From: Caulobacter sp. 602-1
Lineage (GTDB): Bacteria > Pseudomonadota > Alphaproteobacteria > Caulobacterales > Caulobacteraceae
Length of the DNA stretch: 64,000 nt
Direction: 5' to 3'
NCBI RefSeq assembly: GCF_003931565.1
Contig: NZ_RRYI01000004.1
Span: forward strand, 310,001-374,000
Part shown: piece after piece, positions 8,467 through 16,095 of the stretch
Layout of the letters: every line of letters begins with the position of its first letter
Position numbering within the stretch: the first letter of the stretch is position 1
The notes under the pieces: model-generated
What the model was told of the DNA's origin: nothing
Databases searched by the model: none
What the model saw: the letters and a program-made list of their open reading frames with translations, nothing else
Translations under genes and position numbers: made by a program

Positions 8467-9342
8467 ATGGAAACCCAGTTGCAGGAACTCAGAGCCCTGG
8501 CGTCGCGAGCCGAGAGCCGGCCCACCGACACGGGCATCCCGCGCGTCATCATGGTCCAGGGCGAAATCCCGGAGCACCGGATGTCGACCGTCTACGAGCC
8601 GATGATCAACCTGATCCTGACGGGCTTCAAGACCATGACCGTCGGCGATCGCACCTTCCGCTACGACCCGGCGACCTATTTCGTGATGTCGGTGGGCCTG
8701 CCGGCGGTGGGGTCGGTGCATGCAGCAGAGACGGGCGAGCCATACCTGGCCGTCGCGCTGACCCTGGAGCCGGCCAACGTCGCCAACCTGCTGGCCGACC
8801 TGCCCAAACCTGCCGGAGGTCAGTTGTATAGCCCTGGTTTCTCGGTGGCGCCGGTGACGGCGGACCTGCTCGATGCGTGGGTGCGGATGCTGCGGCTGAT
8901 GGAACGACCGGGTGAGATCACCGCCCTGGGGCCGGCCTATGAGCGGGAAATTCTCTTCCGGGTGTTGCAGGGGCCGCTGGGCTGGATGCTACGCGACATC
9001 GCCATGCCCGACACGGCGCTCTCCCGCGTCGGTATCGCCATCCGCTGGATTCGCGAGAACTTCGCCAGACCGCTGCGGATCGAGGCCCTGGCCGAGATGG
9101 CCGCTCTCAGCGTTTCGGCGTTCCATCGCCACTTCAAAGCGGTGACGGCGCTCAGCCCGCTGCAGTACCAGAAACACGTGCGCCTGCTCCACGCGCGCTC
9201 GCTGCTCATCGCCGGCGAGGGCAACGCCACCTCCATCGCCTTCGGCGTCGGGTATGCAAGCCCCAATCAGTTCAGCCGCGAATACGCTCGTCAGTTCGGA
9301 CTGCCGCCGTCCAAGGACGCCGCACGGTGGAGAGACGGATAG
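8467..9342 (+). CDS. AraC-family transcriptional regulator (AraC_N + HTH_18)
   Basis: A 291-residue regulator. Residues about 20-165 match the AraC_N (PF06719) sensor half, with MSTVYEPMINLILTGFKTM and YDPATYFVMSVGLPAVG. The C-terminus has two helix-turn-helix units: FARPLRIEALAEMAALSVSA, then SPLQYQKHVRLLHARSLL and SIAFGVGYASPNQFSREYAR. The start at 8467 was chosen because residues before METQLQEL are unlike the family and overlap the SDR start region. Regulators of this subtype usually sit beside SDR or aldo-keto reductase genes and respond to small organic compounds, so control of the divergent six-gene operon is likely. Confidence 0.93.
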   Translation: METQLQELRALASRAESRPTDTGIPRVIMVQGEIPEHRMSTVYEPMINLILTGFKTMTVGDRTFRYDPATYFVMSVGLPAVGSVHAAETGEPYLAVALTLEPANVANLLADLPKPAGGQLYSPGFSVAPVTADLLDAWVRMLRLMERPGEITALGPAYEREILFRVLQGPLGWMLRDIAMPDTALSRVGIAIRWIRENFARPLRIEALAEMAALSVSAFHRHFKAVTALSPLQYQKHVRLLHARSLLIAGEGNATSIAFGVGYASPNQFSREYARQFGLPPSKDAARWRDG

Positions 9343-9350
9343 TCGCTAGT

Positions 9351-9393
9351 GTGTCCGGTTTCTGGAGGTATACGAAGGTCGGCTCATGGCGCC
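9351..9393 (+). repeat. REP-like dispersed element, copy 2 (degenerate)
   Basis: The 5' half is well kept (GTGTCCGGTTTCTGGAGG). In the 3' half the first arm has decayed while ATGGCGC remains. It lies between the convergent AraC and CPBP genes. Confidence 0.55.
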
Positions 9394-9418
9394 TGCACGA
9401 CTTTCCCGTGTCGGTCGG

Positions 9419-10267
9419 CTATTCGCGCCGATCAGCTGCGGGCCGATAGGCCAACTGTCCCTTGGTGGCCAACGCCAGAATTATGGCCAACCCGCCAAGC
9501 GCCACCAGAATAGCCACCACCCCATCGGCGCCCTCGCGAACGTCGGCCGTCCCTAGAAAGCCCCCGAGCACCCTGGAGGATGCATTGAACGTTGCGTGGA
9601 GGATGATCGCTACAATGATGCTCATGCCGGACAGGTTGAAGCCCCAGGCGATGATGACTGCAAGCGCGGAGACCATTGCGAAATAGGCCGGAGGCGAGGC
9701 GCTCGACCAAGTTGGGATCAAAAAGAGTGGAAGATGCCAGAGCGCCTGTCCAAGCCCCACCAGAAGGGCGGCCCAAAGAGGTCGGATATGCTGTTGAAGC
9801 CTCGCCTGCGCAAAGCCGCGCCAGCCCCACTCCTCGAAAAGAGGCCCGGCAGCAAAGGTGGAGAGGAGATGAAAGCCGTAAAGACGGGCTGCGCTCGGAT
9901 CCCATCCCTTCGGTGGGTCATTCGTCAGGATCGCTGCCGCGCCAACAACGAAGACTGCCGCGAGCACGACCACAGACGCGATCCCGCCTAGGACGGTACG
10001 TGGCCAGGACGCCCCGATAAGGCCAAGGTTCAGATTTCGGCAGGTCTTCCACTGGACGATCGCCGCCGCGATCAGCGGTCCCAGCGTTCCGACAATCACC
10101 CATGGCATTGGAATGACGAACGGCGCCCAGCCGAGGCCGGCGCGGCTGACGACCAGCGGCGCCCACGCGATCCACGAGATGAGCAGAGCCAGTGCATAGT
10201 AGAGGGCGACCGCACCCCAGACGGAGTGAGACGCCGTTCCTAACGCGGGCGAAGCTCGCTGAACCAT
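9419..10267 (-). CDS. CPBP-family intramembrane metalloprotease (CAAX-protease-like)
   Basis: A 282-residue polytopic membrane protein with about seven hydrophobic segments. The three Abi/CPBP motifs are visible: the glutamate pair with arginine in PLFEEWGWRGFAQARL, the histidine in ALWHLPLFLIP, and the histidine in IILHATFNAS. These residues form the metal site of the Rce1-like intramembrane protease fold. Bacterial members are implicated in peptide maturation and self-protection, but the substrate here is unknown. The gene is isolated: it is flanked on both sides by copies of the dispersed repeat and transcribed against the AraC gene. The ATG lacks a strong ribosome site. Confidence 0.88.
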   Translation of the reverse strand: MVQRASPALGTASHSVWGAVALYYALALLISWIAWAPLVVSRAGLGWAPFVIPMPWVIVGTLGPLIAAAIVQWKTCRNLNLGLIGASWPRTVLGGIASVVVLAAVFVVGAAAILTNDPPKGWDPSAARLYGFHLLSTFAAGPLFEEWGWRGFAQARLQQHIRPLWAALLVGLGQALWHLPLFLIPTWSSASPPAYFAMVSALAVIIAWGFNLSGMSIIVAIILHATFNASSRVLGGFLGTADVREGADGVVAILVALGGLAIILALATKGQLAYRPAADRRE

Positions 10268-10311
10268 GATCGTTGAGTAGCCTCATCGTGAAAGGCGATC
10301 AAGGTAGGGGC

Positions 10312-10356
10312 TAATGTCGCCTTTCTGGAGGTGGCCCGAGGACCGCTTCTGGCGCC
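10312..10356 (+). repeat. REP-like dispersed element, copy 3 (degenerate)
   Basis: TAATGTCGCCTTTCTGGAGG is followed by a decayed first arm and an intact TGGCGCC second arm. It lies in the 239 bp between the CPBP gene start and the duplicated cassette A, upstream of the cassette promoter. Confidence 0.55.
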
Positions 10357-10461
10357 GCCCGGCCGTAGCTTTCACGGCGCCGTCACAGTCAAGAAGCTGA
10401 CGGTTTAAACAGCCGGTGAGGATGGTTATGGGCCGTTGAGCCCAGACGCCGCGCGCCGGGG

Positions 10462-10500
10462 CTTATATCGTTTGACAGAAAGTTTTTTCTGATTGAGCAT
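10462..10500 (+). promoter_or_regulatory. Promoter/operator of duplicated cassette A
   Basis: This segment contains TATCGTTTGACAGAAA followed by TTTTTTCTGATTGA and is conserved almost base for base in front of cassette B (59592-59630). TTGACA at 10472-10477 is a good -35. The block contains an AGAAA...TTTCT inverted repeat that could be the operator of the cassette's own Cro-like protein. A clear -10 was not seen. Confidence 0.55.
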
Positions 10501-10518
10501 GGCCGCATGGAGGACGCC

Positions 10519-11121
10519 ATGGCCACGGTCGTGAAGTTGCAGCCGCATGTTCGCAAGCCCGTCAAGCCGCCGGAAAGCGCCGCCCAGCGCCGGGTGCGGA
10601 TCGGCAGCGGCTGGATCGCGGGCCTCTTCACCGGCCTGTTGTCGCTGTCGGCGTTGATCCTGATCGCCGCGATCGGTGCCATGCTGTTCTATCGCGGCGA
10701 GTGGGTCCGGATCGGGCCGGACAACTGCTATATCGGCGAGGCGCCGGCCAATACCGTGGCGTTCGGCTCGCTGCCCCTGGTCCATCGGCTGGTCTATGTG
10801 GTGGTCGGCATCGTGCGGGCCACCCCGATCCTGATGATCTTCTGGAGCCTGCGGGCGCTGTTCCTACACTATGCCGGCGGCGAGGTGTTTTCCCGCGCCG
10901 CCGCCGTACGCTTTGGCGCGATCGGCGCTTGGCTTTGCGCCTATGCGGTCTCGCCGTTCCTGTGCCATCTGGCGCTCAGCGCCACCCGCTACGAGATCGA
11001 CAAGAACTGGGCCCACATGGCCAGCCTGCAGGCTTTCGTGCTGGGCCTGCTGGTGCTGGTGATCGGCCAGGTCATGCAGGTCGGCCGCGAGATCGAGGAA
11101 GATCGCGAGGCGTTCGTCTGA
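10519..11121 (+). CDS. DUF2975 membrane protein, cassette A
   Basis: A 200-residue integral membrane protein with four hydrophobic helices (about residues 32-57, 90-112, 133-153 and 170-190) and a conserved cytoplasmic tail rich in acidic residues. It matches the DUF2975 family, whose members are typically encoded directly before a small Cro/C1-type regulator, as in the Bacillus subtilis YoaS-YozG pair. The second ATG (10519) is preferred because GGAGG stands six bases before it; an in-frame ATG at 10507 would add four residues. The stop overlaps the regulator start by one base (TGATG). Its function is unknown. By hand count it differs from copy B at 16 of 200 positions. Confidence 0.88.
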   Translation: MATVVKLQPHVRKPVKPPESAAQRRVRIGSGWIAGLFTGLLSLSALILIAAIGAMLFYRGEWVRIGPDNCYIGEAPANTVAFGSLPLVHRLVYVVVGIVRATPILMIFWSLRALFLHYAGGEVFSRAAAVRFGAIGAWLCAYAVSPFLCHLALSATRYEIDKNWAHMASLQAFVLGLLVLVIGQVMQVGREIEEDREAFV

Positions 11122-11369
11122 TGCCCATCGTCCTACGCCTCGACGTCATCCTGGCCCACCGCAAGGTACGCTCCAACGTGCTGGCCCGCGCCATCGGGAT
11201 TACCGACGCTAACCTATCCTTGCTGAAGTCGGGCAAGGTAAAGGGCGTCAAGTTCGAGACCCTGGAAGCGATCTGCACGTATCTGCGCTGCCAACCTGGC
11301 GACATCCTCGAATACCAACCCGAGCAACCGCCAGACGTGCATAGCGACGAGCTGAAACGCGCCGGCTGA
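11121..11369 (+). CDS. Cro/C1-type (YozG-like) helix-turn-helix regulator, cassette A
   Basis: An 82-residue DNA-binding protein. It carries VLARAIGITDANLSLLKSGK as helix-turn-helix and CQPGDILEY as the family's closing motif. It is translationally coupled to the DUF2975 gene. In the DUF2975/Cro pair family the small protein is assumed to regulate the pair, and the inverted repeat in the shared promoter region fits that. Copy B differs at 8 of 82 residues (hand count), and the recognition helix is identical in the two copies, so each protein could bind both promoters. Confidence 0.92.
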   Translation: MPIVLRLDVILAHRKVRSNVLARAIGITDANLSLLKSGKVKGVKFETLEAICTYLRCQPGDILEYQPEQPPDVHSDELKRAG

Positions 11370-11393
11370 CGGCGCTCTAACCGGAGATCATCA

Positions 11394-12242
11394 ATGCAGT
11401 TTTCAACGTCCGTCCGGGCGATCGCGGCCGGCTGCCTGCTGTTCTGCGCCCCGAGCGCCAGCGCGGCGCCCAGAATGCTGAACGTCGACGGCGGCAAGAT
11501 CGCCTACGAGACTTGCGGATCCAGCGGCGAGGCCGTGGTGCTGCTGCATGACGGCATCTTGCACTCGGCTGCCTATGACGATGTCTGGCCGCTGCTGTGC
11601 CAGCGCTATCGCGTGGTGCGCTACGATCGGCGCGGCTATGGCGCGTCGCCAGCCGCGACCGCGCCGTACAGCCCGGCGAACGATCTGGCCGCGCTGATGA
11701 AGATCGTCGACATGCCGCACGCCACCCTGATCGGTTCGTCCTCGGGCGGCGGCGTGGCGGTGGACTTCGCTCTGGCGCATCCCGAAGCGGTCGACCGCTT
11801 GGTGCTGGTCGGCCCCTGGGTCAGCGGCTTTGACGCCTCGTTCGGCTTCCTGGCGCGAACGATGAAGCTGCTGGTGCTGTTCAAGTTTGGCGCGGTCAAC
11901 AGCGCGGTGAAGGACCCGTACATTCTGACAAAAGGCGCCAGCGCCGAACGCAAGCGCCTGGCGGACCTGCTGCGGGCCCATCCAGGCAATGTCACCGCAG
12001 GGACCAAGGAACAACCGATCGCCGTGGCCAGGCCCCGCCTGGGCGAGATCCGCGCGCCTACGCTGATCCTGGTCGGCGCGGTTGACATCAAGGACGTACA
12101 GGACCAGGCCAAGGCGATCGAGGCCGCCATCCCCGGCGCGCGCCGGATTGTTGTGCCGGCCAGCGGGCACCTGATGTATCTGGAGCGTCCCAAGGCCTTC
12201 GCCGGCTATGTCATAGACTTCCTCGCCAAGCCCCCCAACTAA
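11394..12242 (+). CDS. Exported alpha/beta hydrolase, cassette A
   Basis: A 282-residue alpha/beta hydrolase with an N-terminal signal peptide (RAIAAGCLLFCAPSASAA). The oxyanion strand reads VVLLHDGILHS. The nucleophile elbow is GSSSGGG, the acid lies in LVGAVDIKD and the histidine in ASGHLMYLERP, so a full Ser-Asp-His triad is present. Cysteines near residues 15 and 40 suggest periplasmic folding. It starts 24 bp after the Cro-like gene and is third in the duplicated cassette. The substrate is unknown. The same three-gene order recurs at 59648-61371. Confidence 0.92.
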   Translation: MQFSTSVRAIAAGCLLFCAPSASAAPRMLNVDGGKIAYETCGSSGEAVVLLHDGILHSAAYDDVWPLLCQRYRVVRYDRRGYGASPAATAPYSPANDLAALMKIVDMPHATLIGSSSGGGVAVDFALAHPEAVDRLVLVGPWVSGFDASFGFLARTMKLLVLFKFGAVNSAVKDPYILTKGASAERKRLADLLRAHPGNVTAGTKEQPIAVARPRLGEIRAPTLILVGAVDIKDVQDQAKAIEAAIPGARRIVVPASGHLMYLERPKAFAGYVIDFLAKPPN

Positions 12243-12322
12243 TGGACGGCCTGAGCTGTCCGAGTCCGGTCGAAGGTCCGCCACGGGTCGACAGCCGACC
12301 TGCCCCAGCTAACGTATTGAAA

Positions 12323-12640
12323 ATGATCCTTGAGCTTCTCGCCACAACCAGCATTGCCGCCTCCGCGGTCGAAGTCTGGACGGCCGGCGATGACGGGCTA
12401 ACCCAGCGCTTCGCCGAGAACTTTCGGGCCGCAACGCGAGAGATCACTGGCCAGCCACTCAAGGCGACCGTCGCCCAAATAACCCCTGCTCCAGGCCGAC
12501 AATGGCTCACAATGGTGACCTTCAGTCGCGGGGGCAAAGACATATACGCGGCCAAATGCGCTCGAGACGAAATCGAGCTCCAGCAGTGCGTGATAGAAGC
12601 CGTGTCGGCGGCCAAGCGCCTCGCGCAACAGGTCCGCTAA
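12323..12640 (+). CDS. Small probable secreted protein of unknown function
   Basis: A 105-residue frame beginning MILELLATTSIAASA, which looks like a short export signal, followed by a compact region with two cysteines (KCARDEIELQQC) that could form a disulfide. No family was recognised. The frame is open back to 12242, where it overlaps the hydrolase stop, but no ribosome site supports that start, and none is strong at 12323 either. Cassette B has no counterpart, so this gene is outside the duplicated unit. Confidence 0.5.
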   Translation: MILELLATTSIAASAVEVWTAGDDGLTQRFAENFRAATREITGQPLKATVAQITPAPGRQWLTMVTFSRGGKDIYAAKCARDEIELQQCVIEAVSAAKRLAQQVR

Positions 12641-12670
12641 GGGGCGAAAGCGGCCGAAGGCGCCGACGAT

Positions 12671-12712
12671 GCAATGTCTGGAATCTGGCACCGCCCGATG
12701 TCGGCAATGCGT
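12671..12712 (+). repeat. Possible decayed REP-like element, copy 4
   Basis: CAATGTCTGGAATCTGG followed by GTCGGCAATG matches the family order loosely. Both stem arms are lost. It is kept only because the position, directly before a module change, fits the other copies. Confidence 0.25.
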
Positions 12713-12782
12713 AACCGGAGCCGCGGACGGCTGAACGTGGTAGGATGAGTAGAGGGGAGTAGCCAATTCGCAGGAGGCGGAC

Positions 12783-13409
12783 ATGGCTCAATTTGACCTC
12801 TTCCTTCCACCCAAGCGTCCTTGGAACACTGGCCGCATCATCGGCCCAAAGCCGCCGTTCAAGCCGCGGCACATCTGGGGAATCCGACAGCAGCTCAAGG
12901 CGAACGGGCGAGTCCGCGACCTTGCCATGTTCAATTGCGCCATAGACGCCAAGCTCAGGGGCTGTGACTTGGTGAGATTGCGCGTCAGCGACGTGGCGCC
13001 GGGCGGCGCGCTACGAGCACGCGCCACGATCATCCAGCAGAAAACCGGACAGCCCGTCCCGTTCGAGATCACCGAGCCCACAAGAGACGCTTTGGCGGTT
13101 TGGCTGAAGGCGCGTGGACGGCGTAACGACGACTGGCTGTTTCCAAGCCGCAGTCGACCAGGCGATCACGTCAGTACGCGGCAGTACGCTAGACTGGTCG
13201 ATAAGTGGGTGTCGATGATTGAACTCGAACCTCGGGCTTACGGCACGCATAGCCTGCGCCGAACAAAGGTGGCGCTGATCTACAAGAAGACCGGCAACTT
13301 GCGCGCATGCCAACTGCTACTCGGGCACCGGAAATTAGAGAGCACGGTCCGATACCTTGGCATCGAGGTCGATGACGCGCTGGAGATGTCTGAGCAGATC
13401 GATCTCTAG
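12783..13409 (+). CDS. Tyrosine recombinase, catalytic domain only (phage-integrase-like)
   Basis: A 208-residue protein that is nearly all tyrosine-recombinase catalytic domain. Visible active-site elements are Arg in DAKLRGCDLVRLRV, Lys in IIQQKTGQPV, the HxxR box in THSLRRTKVALIY, the second His in LLLGHRKLEST and the nucleophile Tyr in STVRYLGIEVDDAL. The core-binding/SAM-like and arm-binding N-terminal domains of phage integrases are absent, as in many chromosomal solo recombinases. AGGAGGCGG lies 6-10 bp before the ATG. No attachment duplication or tRNA gene was seen beside it, so whether it mobilises anything is unclear. Confidence 0.88.
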   Translation: MAQFDLFLPPKRPWNTGRIIGPKPPFKPRHIWGIRQQLKANGRVRDLAMFNCAIDAKLRGCDLVRLRVSDVAPGGALRARATIIQQKTGQPVPFEITEPTRDALAVWLKARGRRNDDWLFPSRSRPGDHVSTRQYARLVDKWVSMIELEPRAYGTHSLRRTKVALIYKKTGNLRACQLLLGHRKLESTVRYLGIEVDDALEMSEQIDL

Positions 13410-13450
13410 CTCATCGGCCAGTCAGCTCTGGCGCCGCACCAGCGCCTCAC

Positions 13451-13497
13451 GGAACGTCGCGTTCCTGGAGCCGCGCCAATGTCAGAAAATGGCGCTG
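13451..13497 (+). repeat. REP-like dispersed element, copy 5
   Basis: GGAACGTCGCGTTCCTGGAG is followed by a stem with arms GCGCCA (13473-13478) and TGGCGC (13490-13495). It sits between the solo recombinase and the 3' end of the sugar-island tpiA gene, exactly at the island border. Confidence 0.7.
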
Positions 13498-13503
13498 CAC
13501 CGC

Positions 13504-14301
13504 CTACGGTGCCGAATCCTTTTGGGCATTGTTTGGGCCTAGATGCGCGGCGTTTTGTGCAAGTCGGATAATGGGCGTGAAGCCGCTGGCGCGCAGGCTG
13601 GCGCCGCCGACCAGGACCCCATCGACATTCGGAAGCCTTAGAATCTCGCTGGCATTTGCCGCTGAGACCGATCCGCCATAGAGCAGGCGCACGGTCAGGC
13701 TGGGATCGCCCAGGCGCTCGACGCAAGCGCGCCGCAGGGCCGCGTGTATGTCGGCGATCTCATCGGTGGACGGCGTGCGTCCCGTCCCGATCGCCCAGAT
13801 CGGTTCATAGGCGATGACCAGCCACGACGGGGCGGCGCCCTCGGGCAGGCTGTCGAGCAGCTGTGCGCTGACGGCGCGCTCTGCCTGGCCGTCGGCACGC
13901 GTGGCGGCGTCCTCGCCGACGCAGACGATGGCCGAAAGGCCTTCCTGGCGAGCGGCCTCGGCCTTGGCCTTGATCGTGGTGTTGCTCTCTTGCCCGGCGG
14001 CGCGCCGCTCGCTGTGTCCGATCAGGGTGAAGCGGCCGCCAGCGTCGCGGATCATCGTCGCCGACACCTCGCCGGTGAAGGCGCCGCTTGGTCGGGAATG
14101 CACGTCCTGGGCGCCGATCCAGAGCGCTGGCGCGGCGTCGGCAGCCGGCAGGATCAAGGTCGCCGGCAGCGCGATCCCCACGTCCACGGCGGGGCAGGCC
14201 GCGGCCGCCTCGCCGATGCCTGCTAGCTCGCTGAGATCGCGCCGCAGGCCGTGCATTTTCCAGTTGCCGACGACGAGGCGCCGCTGCGGCTTGGGTTCCA
14301 T
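13504..14301 (-). CDS. tpiA: Triosephosphate isomerase paralogue
   Basis: A 265-residue TIM-barrel enzyme interconverting dihydroxyacetone phosphate and glyceraldehyde 3-phosphate. All hallmarks are present: VVGNWKMHG with Asn and Lys, the electrophilic His in TLIGHSERRAAG, the catalytic Glu in VIAYEPIWAIGTG, the flexible loop after it, and LLYGGSVSAANA with DGVLVGGASL for phosphate binding. It lies at the edge of the sugar island, divergent from a DUF1593 gene, with a CGAAA operator array between them. It is therefore probably a pathway-dedicated second copy and not the glycolytic housekeeping gene. If the island works by an apulose-phosphate transketolase, this enzyme recycles DHAP to the GAP co-substrate. 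Confidence 0.93.
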   Translation of the reverse strand: MEPKPQRRLVVGNWKMHGLRRDLSELAGIGEAAAACPAVDVGIALPATLILPAADAAPALWIGAQDVHSRPSGAFTGEVSATMIRDAGGRFTLIGHSERRAAGQESNTTIKAKAEAARQEGLSAIVCVGEDAATRADGQAERAVSAQLLDSLPEGAAPSWLVIAYEPIWAIGTGRTPSTDEIADIHAALRRACVERLGDPSLTVRLLYGGSVSAANASEILRLPNVDGVLVGGASLRASGFTPIIRLAQNAAHLGPNNAQKDSAP

Positions 14302-14344
14302 GGATCGTCCAGCGGCGAAGAGGGTTGAAGGCGTCGCGTTCGTT

Positions 14345-14372
14345 AAATCGAAAGTGAACGAAAATAAACAAC
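14345..14372. promoter_or_regulatory. DeoR-type operator array, site 1 (tpiA / DUF1593)
   Basis: CGAAA units start at 14349 and 14359, exactly 10 bp apart, with a weaker CAACG unit at 14369. The core TCGAAAGT is shared with sites 2, 3 and 5. It lies in the 140-bp divergent region between tpiA and the first DUF1593 gene. Direct CGAAA/TTTCG repeats at helical-turn spacing are typical of DeoR-family operators. Confidence 0.7.
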
Positions 14373-14441
14373 GATATTTATCGATGCGCTGCGCGGGTGG
14401 GCGTGGTAAGCCGCCTCAAACCAAAAACGAAGGGAGAGGCT

Positions 14442-16040
14442 ATGGGGAGAGGCTCGAAGGCCGCCGCGTTCGCCGTGATCGGCGCCTGCATGGCGCTGGC
14501 GGCGGGTCCGTCCCGGGCCGCCGCCGGCAAGGTCGCGCCGCCGCGCTATCTGGAGACCCCGCCGGGCGCCAAGCCGCGCGTGGTGATCACCGCCGACCCC
14601 GAGCTGGACGATTCCAACTCCCTGGTCCGCTACCTGCTCTATGCGCCCAGCTTCCGCACCGAGGGCCTGATCTATGCCAGCAGCCAGTTCCACTGGAAGG
14701 GCGATGGCAAGGGGACCAAAGGGTATGTAGCCGGCCGCGAATATACCCGCGTCGGCCGCGAGATCTGCCCCTGCACATCCTGGCGCTGGGATCCCAAGGA
14801 GCGCTTCATCGATGCGGCGCTGGACGCCTACGCCAAGGCCTATCCGAACCTGCGCGTCCACGATCCGGCCTATCCGACGCCGACCGCGCTGCGGTCCAAG
14901 GTGCGCTGGGGCAATGTCGATTTCGACGGCGAGATGGACAAGGACACGCCGGGCTCGAACCTGATCAAGGCCTTGCTGCTGGATAAGGAGGAGGCCCCGA
15001 TCTACCTGCACGCCTGGGGCGGCCAGAGCACGATCGCCCGAGCCCTGAAGTCGATCGAAGAGCAGTACAAGGGCACGCCCCAGTGGGCGGCGATCCGGGC
15101 CAAGGTGATCCGCAAGGCGGTCATCCATCCGTCCGGCGACCAGGACGACACCTACGCCAAGTATATCAAGCCCAGCTGGCCCGAGATCCGCTACGTCGAG
15201 ACCAAGGGCGGGGTCATGATCAGCTACATGTCCCAGCGCACGCTGAGCGTCGACGACACGGCCTATATGAGCGCCGACTGGACCAAGGCCAACATCGCCG
15301 ACAAGGGCCCGCTGGGCGCCTTCTACCGGACCTGGGGCGACGGCCGGCAGATGGTGAAGGGCGACATCTTCGACTATTTCGGCGAGGCGGGAAAAACGGC
15401 TGAGCAGCTGCGGGCCAAGGGCTACATCGTCTGGTCGCCGGTCGAGGCCAAGGGCTCGGCGATCGGCGAGGGCGACACCGTCACCTATCTGAACCTGATC
15501 GACAACGGCCTGGAGGGCTATCGCGCCAGTTCGTTCGGCGGCTGGGGCGGCTATCACGATGGTGGTCGCTCGGCGATGTCGGGCGAGATGACCGCGAACC
15601 TGGCGGCCGTGGCGTCCGGCAAGGCGCCGGAGTTCAAACGCCAGCCGACCCATCCGTTCCTGGCCCAGTCGCAGCGCGACTTCGCCGCGCGGTTCGTCTG
15701 GGCCACGACGCCGCGCTACGCCGACGCCAACCACGCACCGAAGATCGTCCTCAAGGGCGCGCGCCTGATCTCGGCGAAGCCCGGTCAGACGGTCGCTCTG
15801 GCGGCGACGGTGAGCGATCCGGACCACGACCAGGTCGCGGTGCGCTGGCGGACCTGGCCCGAGGCCGGGACCTATGCCGGCGAGGCGGCGCTGGGCGCGT
15901 TGGACGGCCTCTCGACCAAGCTGGTCGTGCCGGCCGACGCCAAGCCTGGCGACACCCTGCACATCGTGGCCGAGGCGAGCGACGACGGCGCGCCGGCCCT
16001 GACCCGCTATGCCCACATCGTCGTGACGGTCGCGAAATGA
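14442..16040 (+). CDS. Secreted DUF1593 protein (nucleoside-hydrolase-like domain + Sde0182-type C-terminal domain)
   Basis: A 532-residue exported protein with a signal peptide ending around AGPSRAAA. Its first domain is nucleoside-hydrolase-like. The acidic signature ITADPELDDSNSLVRYLLY near the N-terminus corresponds to the calcium-binding aspartate cluster of nucleoside hydrolases. The last hundred residues form an Ig/cadherin-like beta domain (VALAATVSDPDHDQVAVRW onward), as in the Sde0182 cellulose-associated protein. GGGAGAGG stands two bases before the ATG at 14442, which decides the start. A paralogue lies at 34876. Activity on a furanosidic sugar bond is a reasonable inference; no family member with a settled function is known to me. 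Confidence 0.88.
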   Translation: MGRGSKAAAFAVIGACMALAAGPSRAAAGKVAPPRYLETPPGAKPRVVITADPELDDSNSLVRYLLYAPSFRTEGLIYASSQFHWKGDGKGTKGYVAGREYTRVGREICPCTSWRWDPKERFIDAALDAYAKAYPNLRVHDPAYPTPTALRSKVRWGNVDFDGEMDKDTPGSNLIKALLLDKEEAPIYLHAWGGQSTIARALKSIEEQYKGTPQWAAIRAKVIRKAVIHPSGDQDDTYAKYIKPSWPEIRYVETKGGVMISYMSQRTLSVDDTAYMSADWTKANIADKGPLGAFYRTWGDGRQMVKGDIFDYFGEAGKTAEQLRAKGYIVWSPVEAKGSAIGEGDTVTYLNLIDNGLEGYRASSFGGWGGYHDGGRSAMSGEMTANLAAVASGKAPEFKRQPTHPFLAQSQRDFAARFVWATTPRYADANHAPKIVLKGARLISAKPGQTVALAATVSDPDHDQVAVRWRTWPEAGTYAGEAALGALDGLSTKLVVPADAKPGDTLHIVAEASDDGAPALTRYAHIVVTVAK

Positions 16041-16074
16041 AAAAAGGCGGGAGGTGGCTTGGCCGTCTCCCGCC
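16040..16074 (-). terminator. Intrinsic terminator of the carboxylesterase gene
   Basis: An 8-bp perfect stem is formed by GGCGGGAG (16046-16053) and CTCCCGCC (16067-16074). Six A bases at 16040-16045 give the U tract on the minus strand. It overlaps the end of the convergent DUF1593 gene. Confidence 0.85.
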
Positions 16075-16095
16075 CGCTTCGAGGGCATCTTCGGA

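Noticed and set aside
12641..13503. tRNA gene or attachment site beside the tyrosine recombinase
   Set aside because: No cloverleaf-forming sequence or matching direct repeat was found in the flanks.
14343..16088. Long minus-strand open frame (about 580 codons) opposite the first DUF1593 gene
   Set aside because: It is a high-GC antisense shadow: the composition is repetitive (Gly/Arg/Asp/Val), there is no recognisable domain, and the opposite strand has a strong ribosome site and signal peptide.
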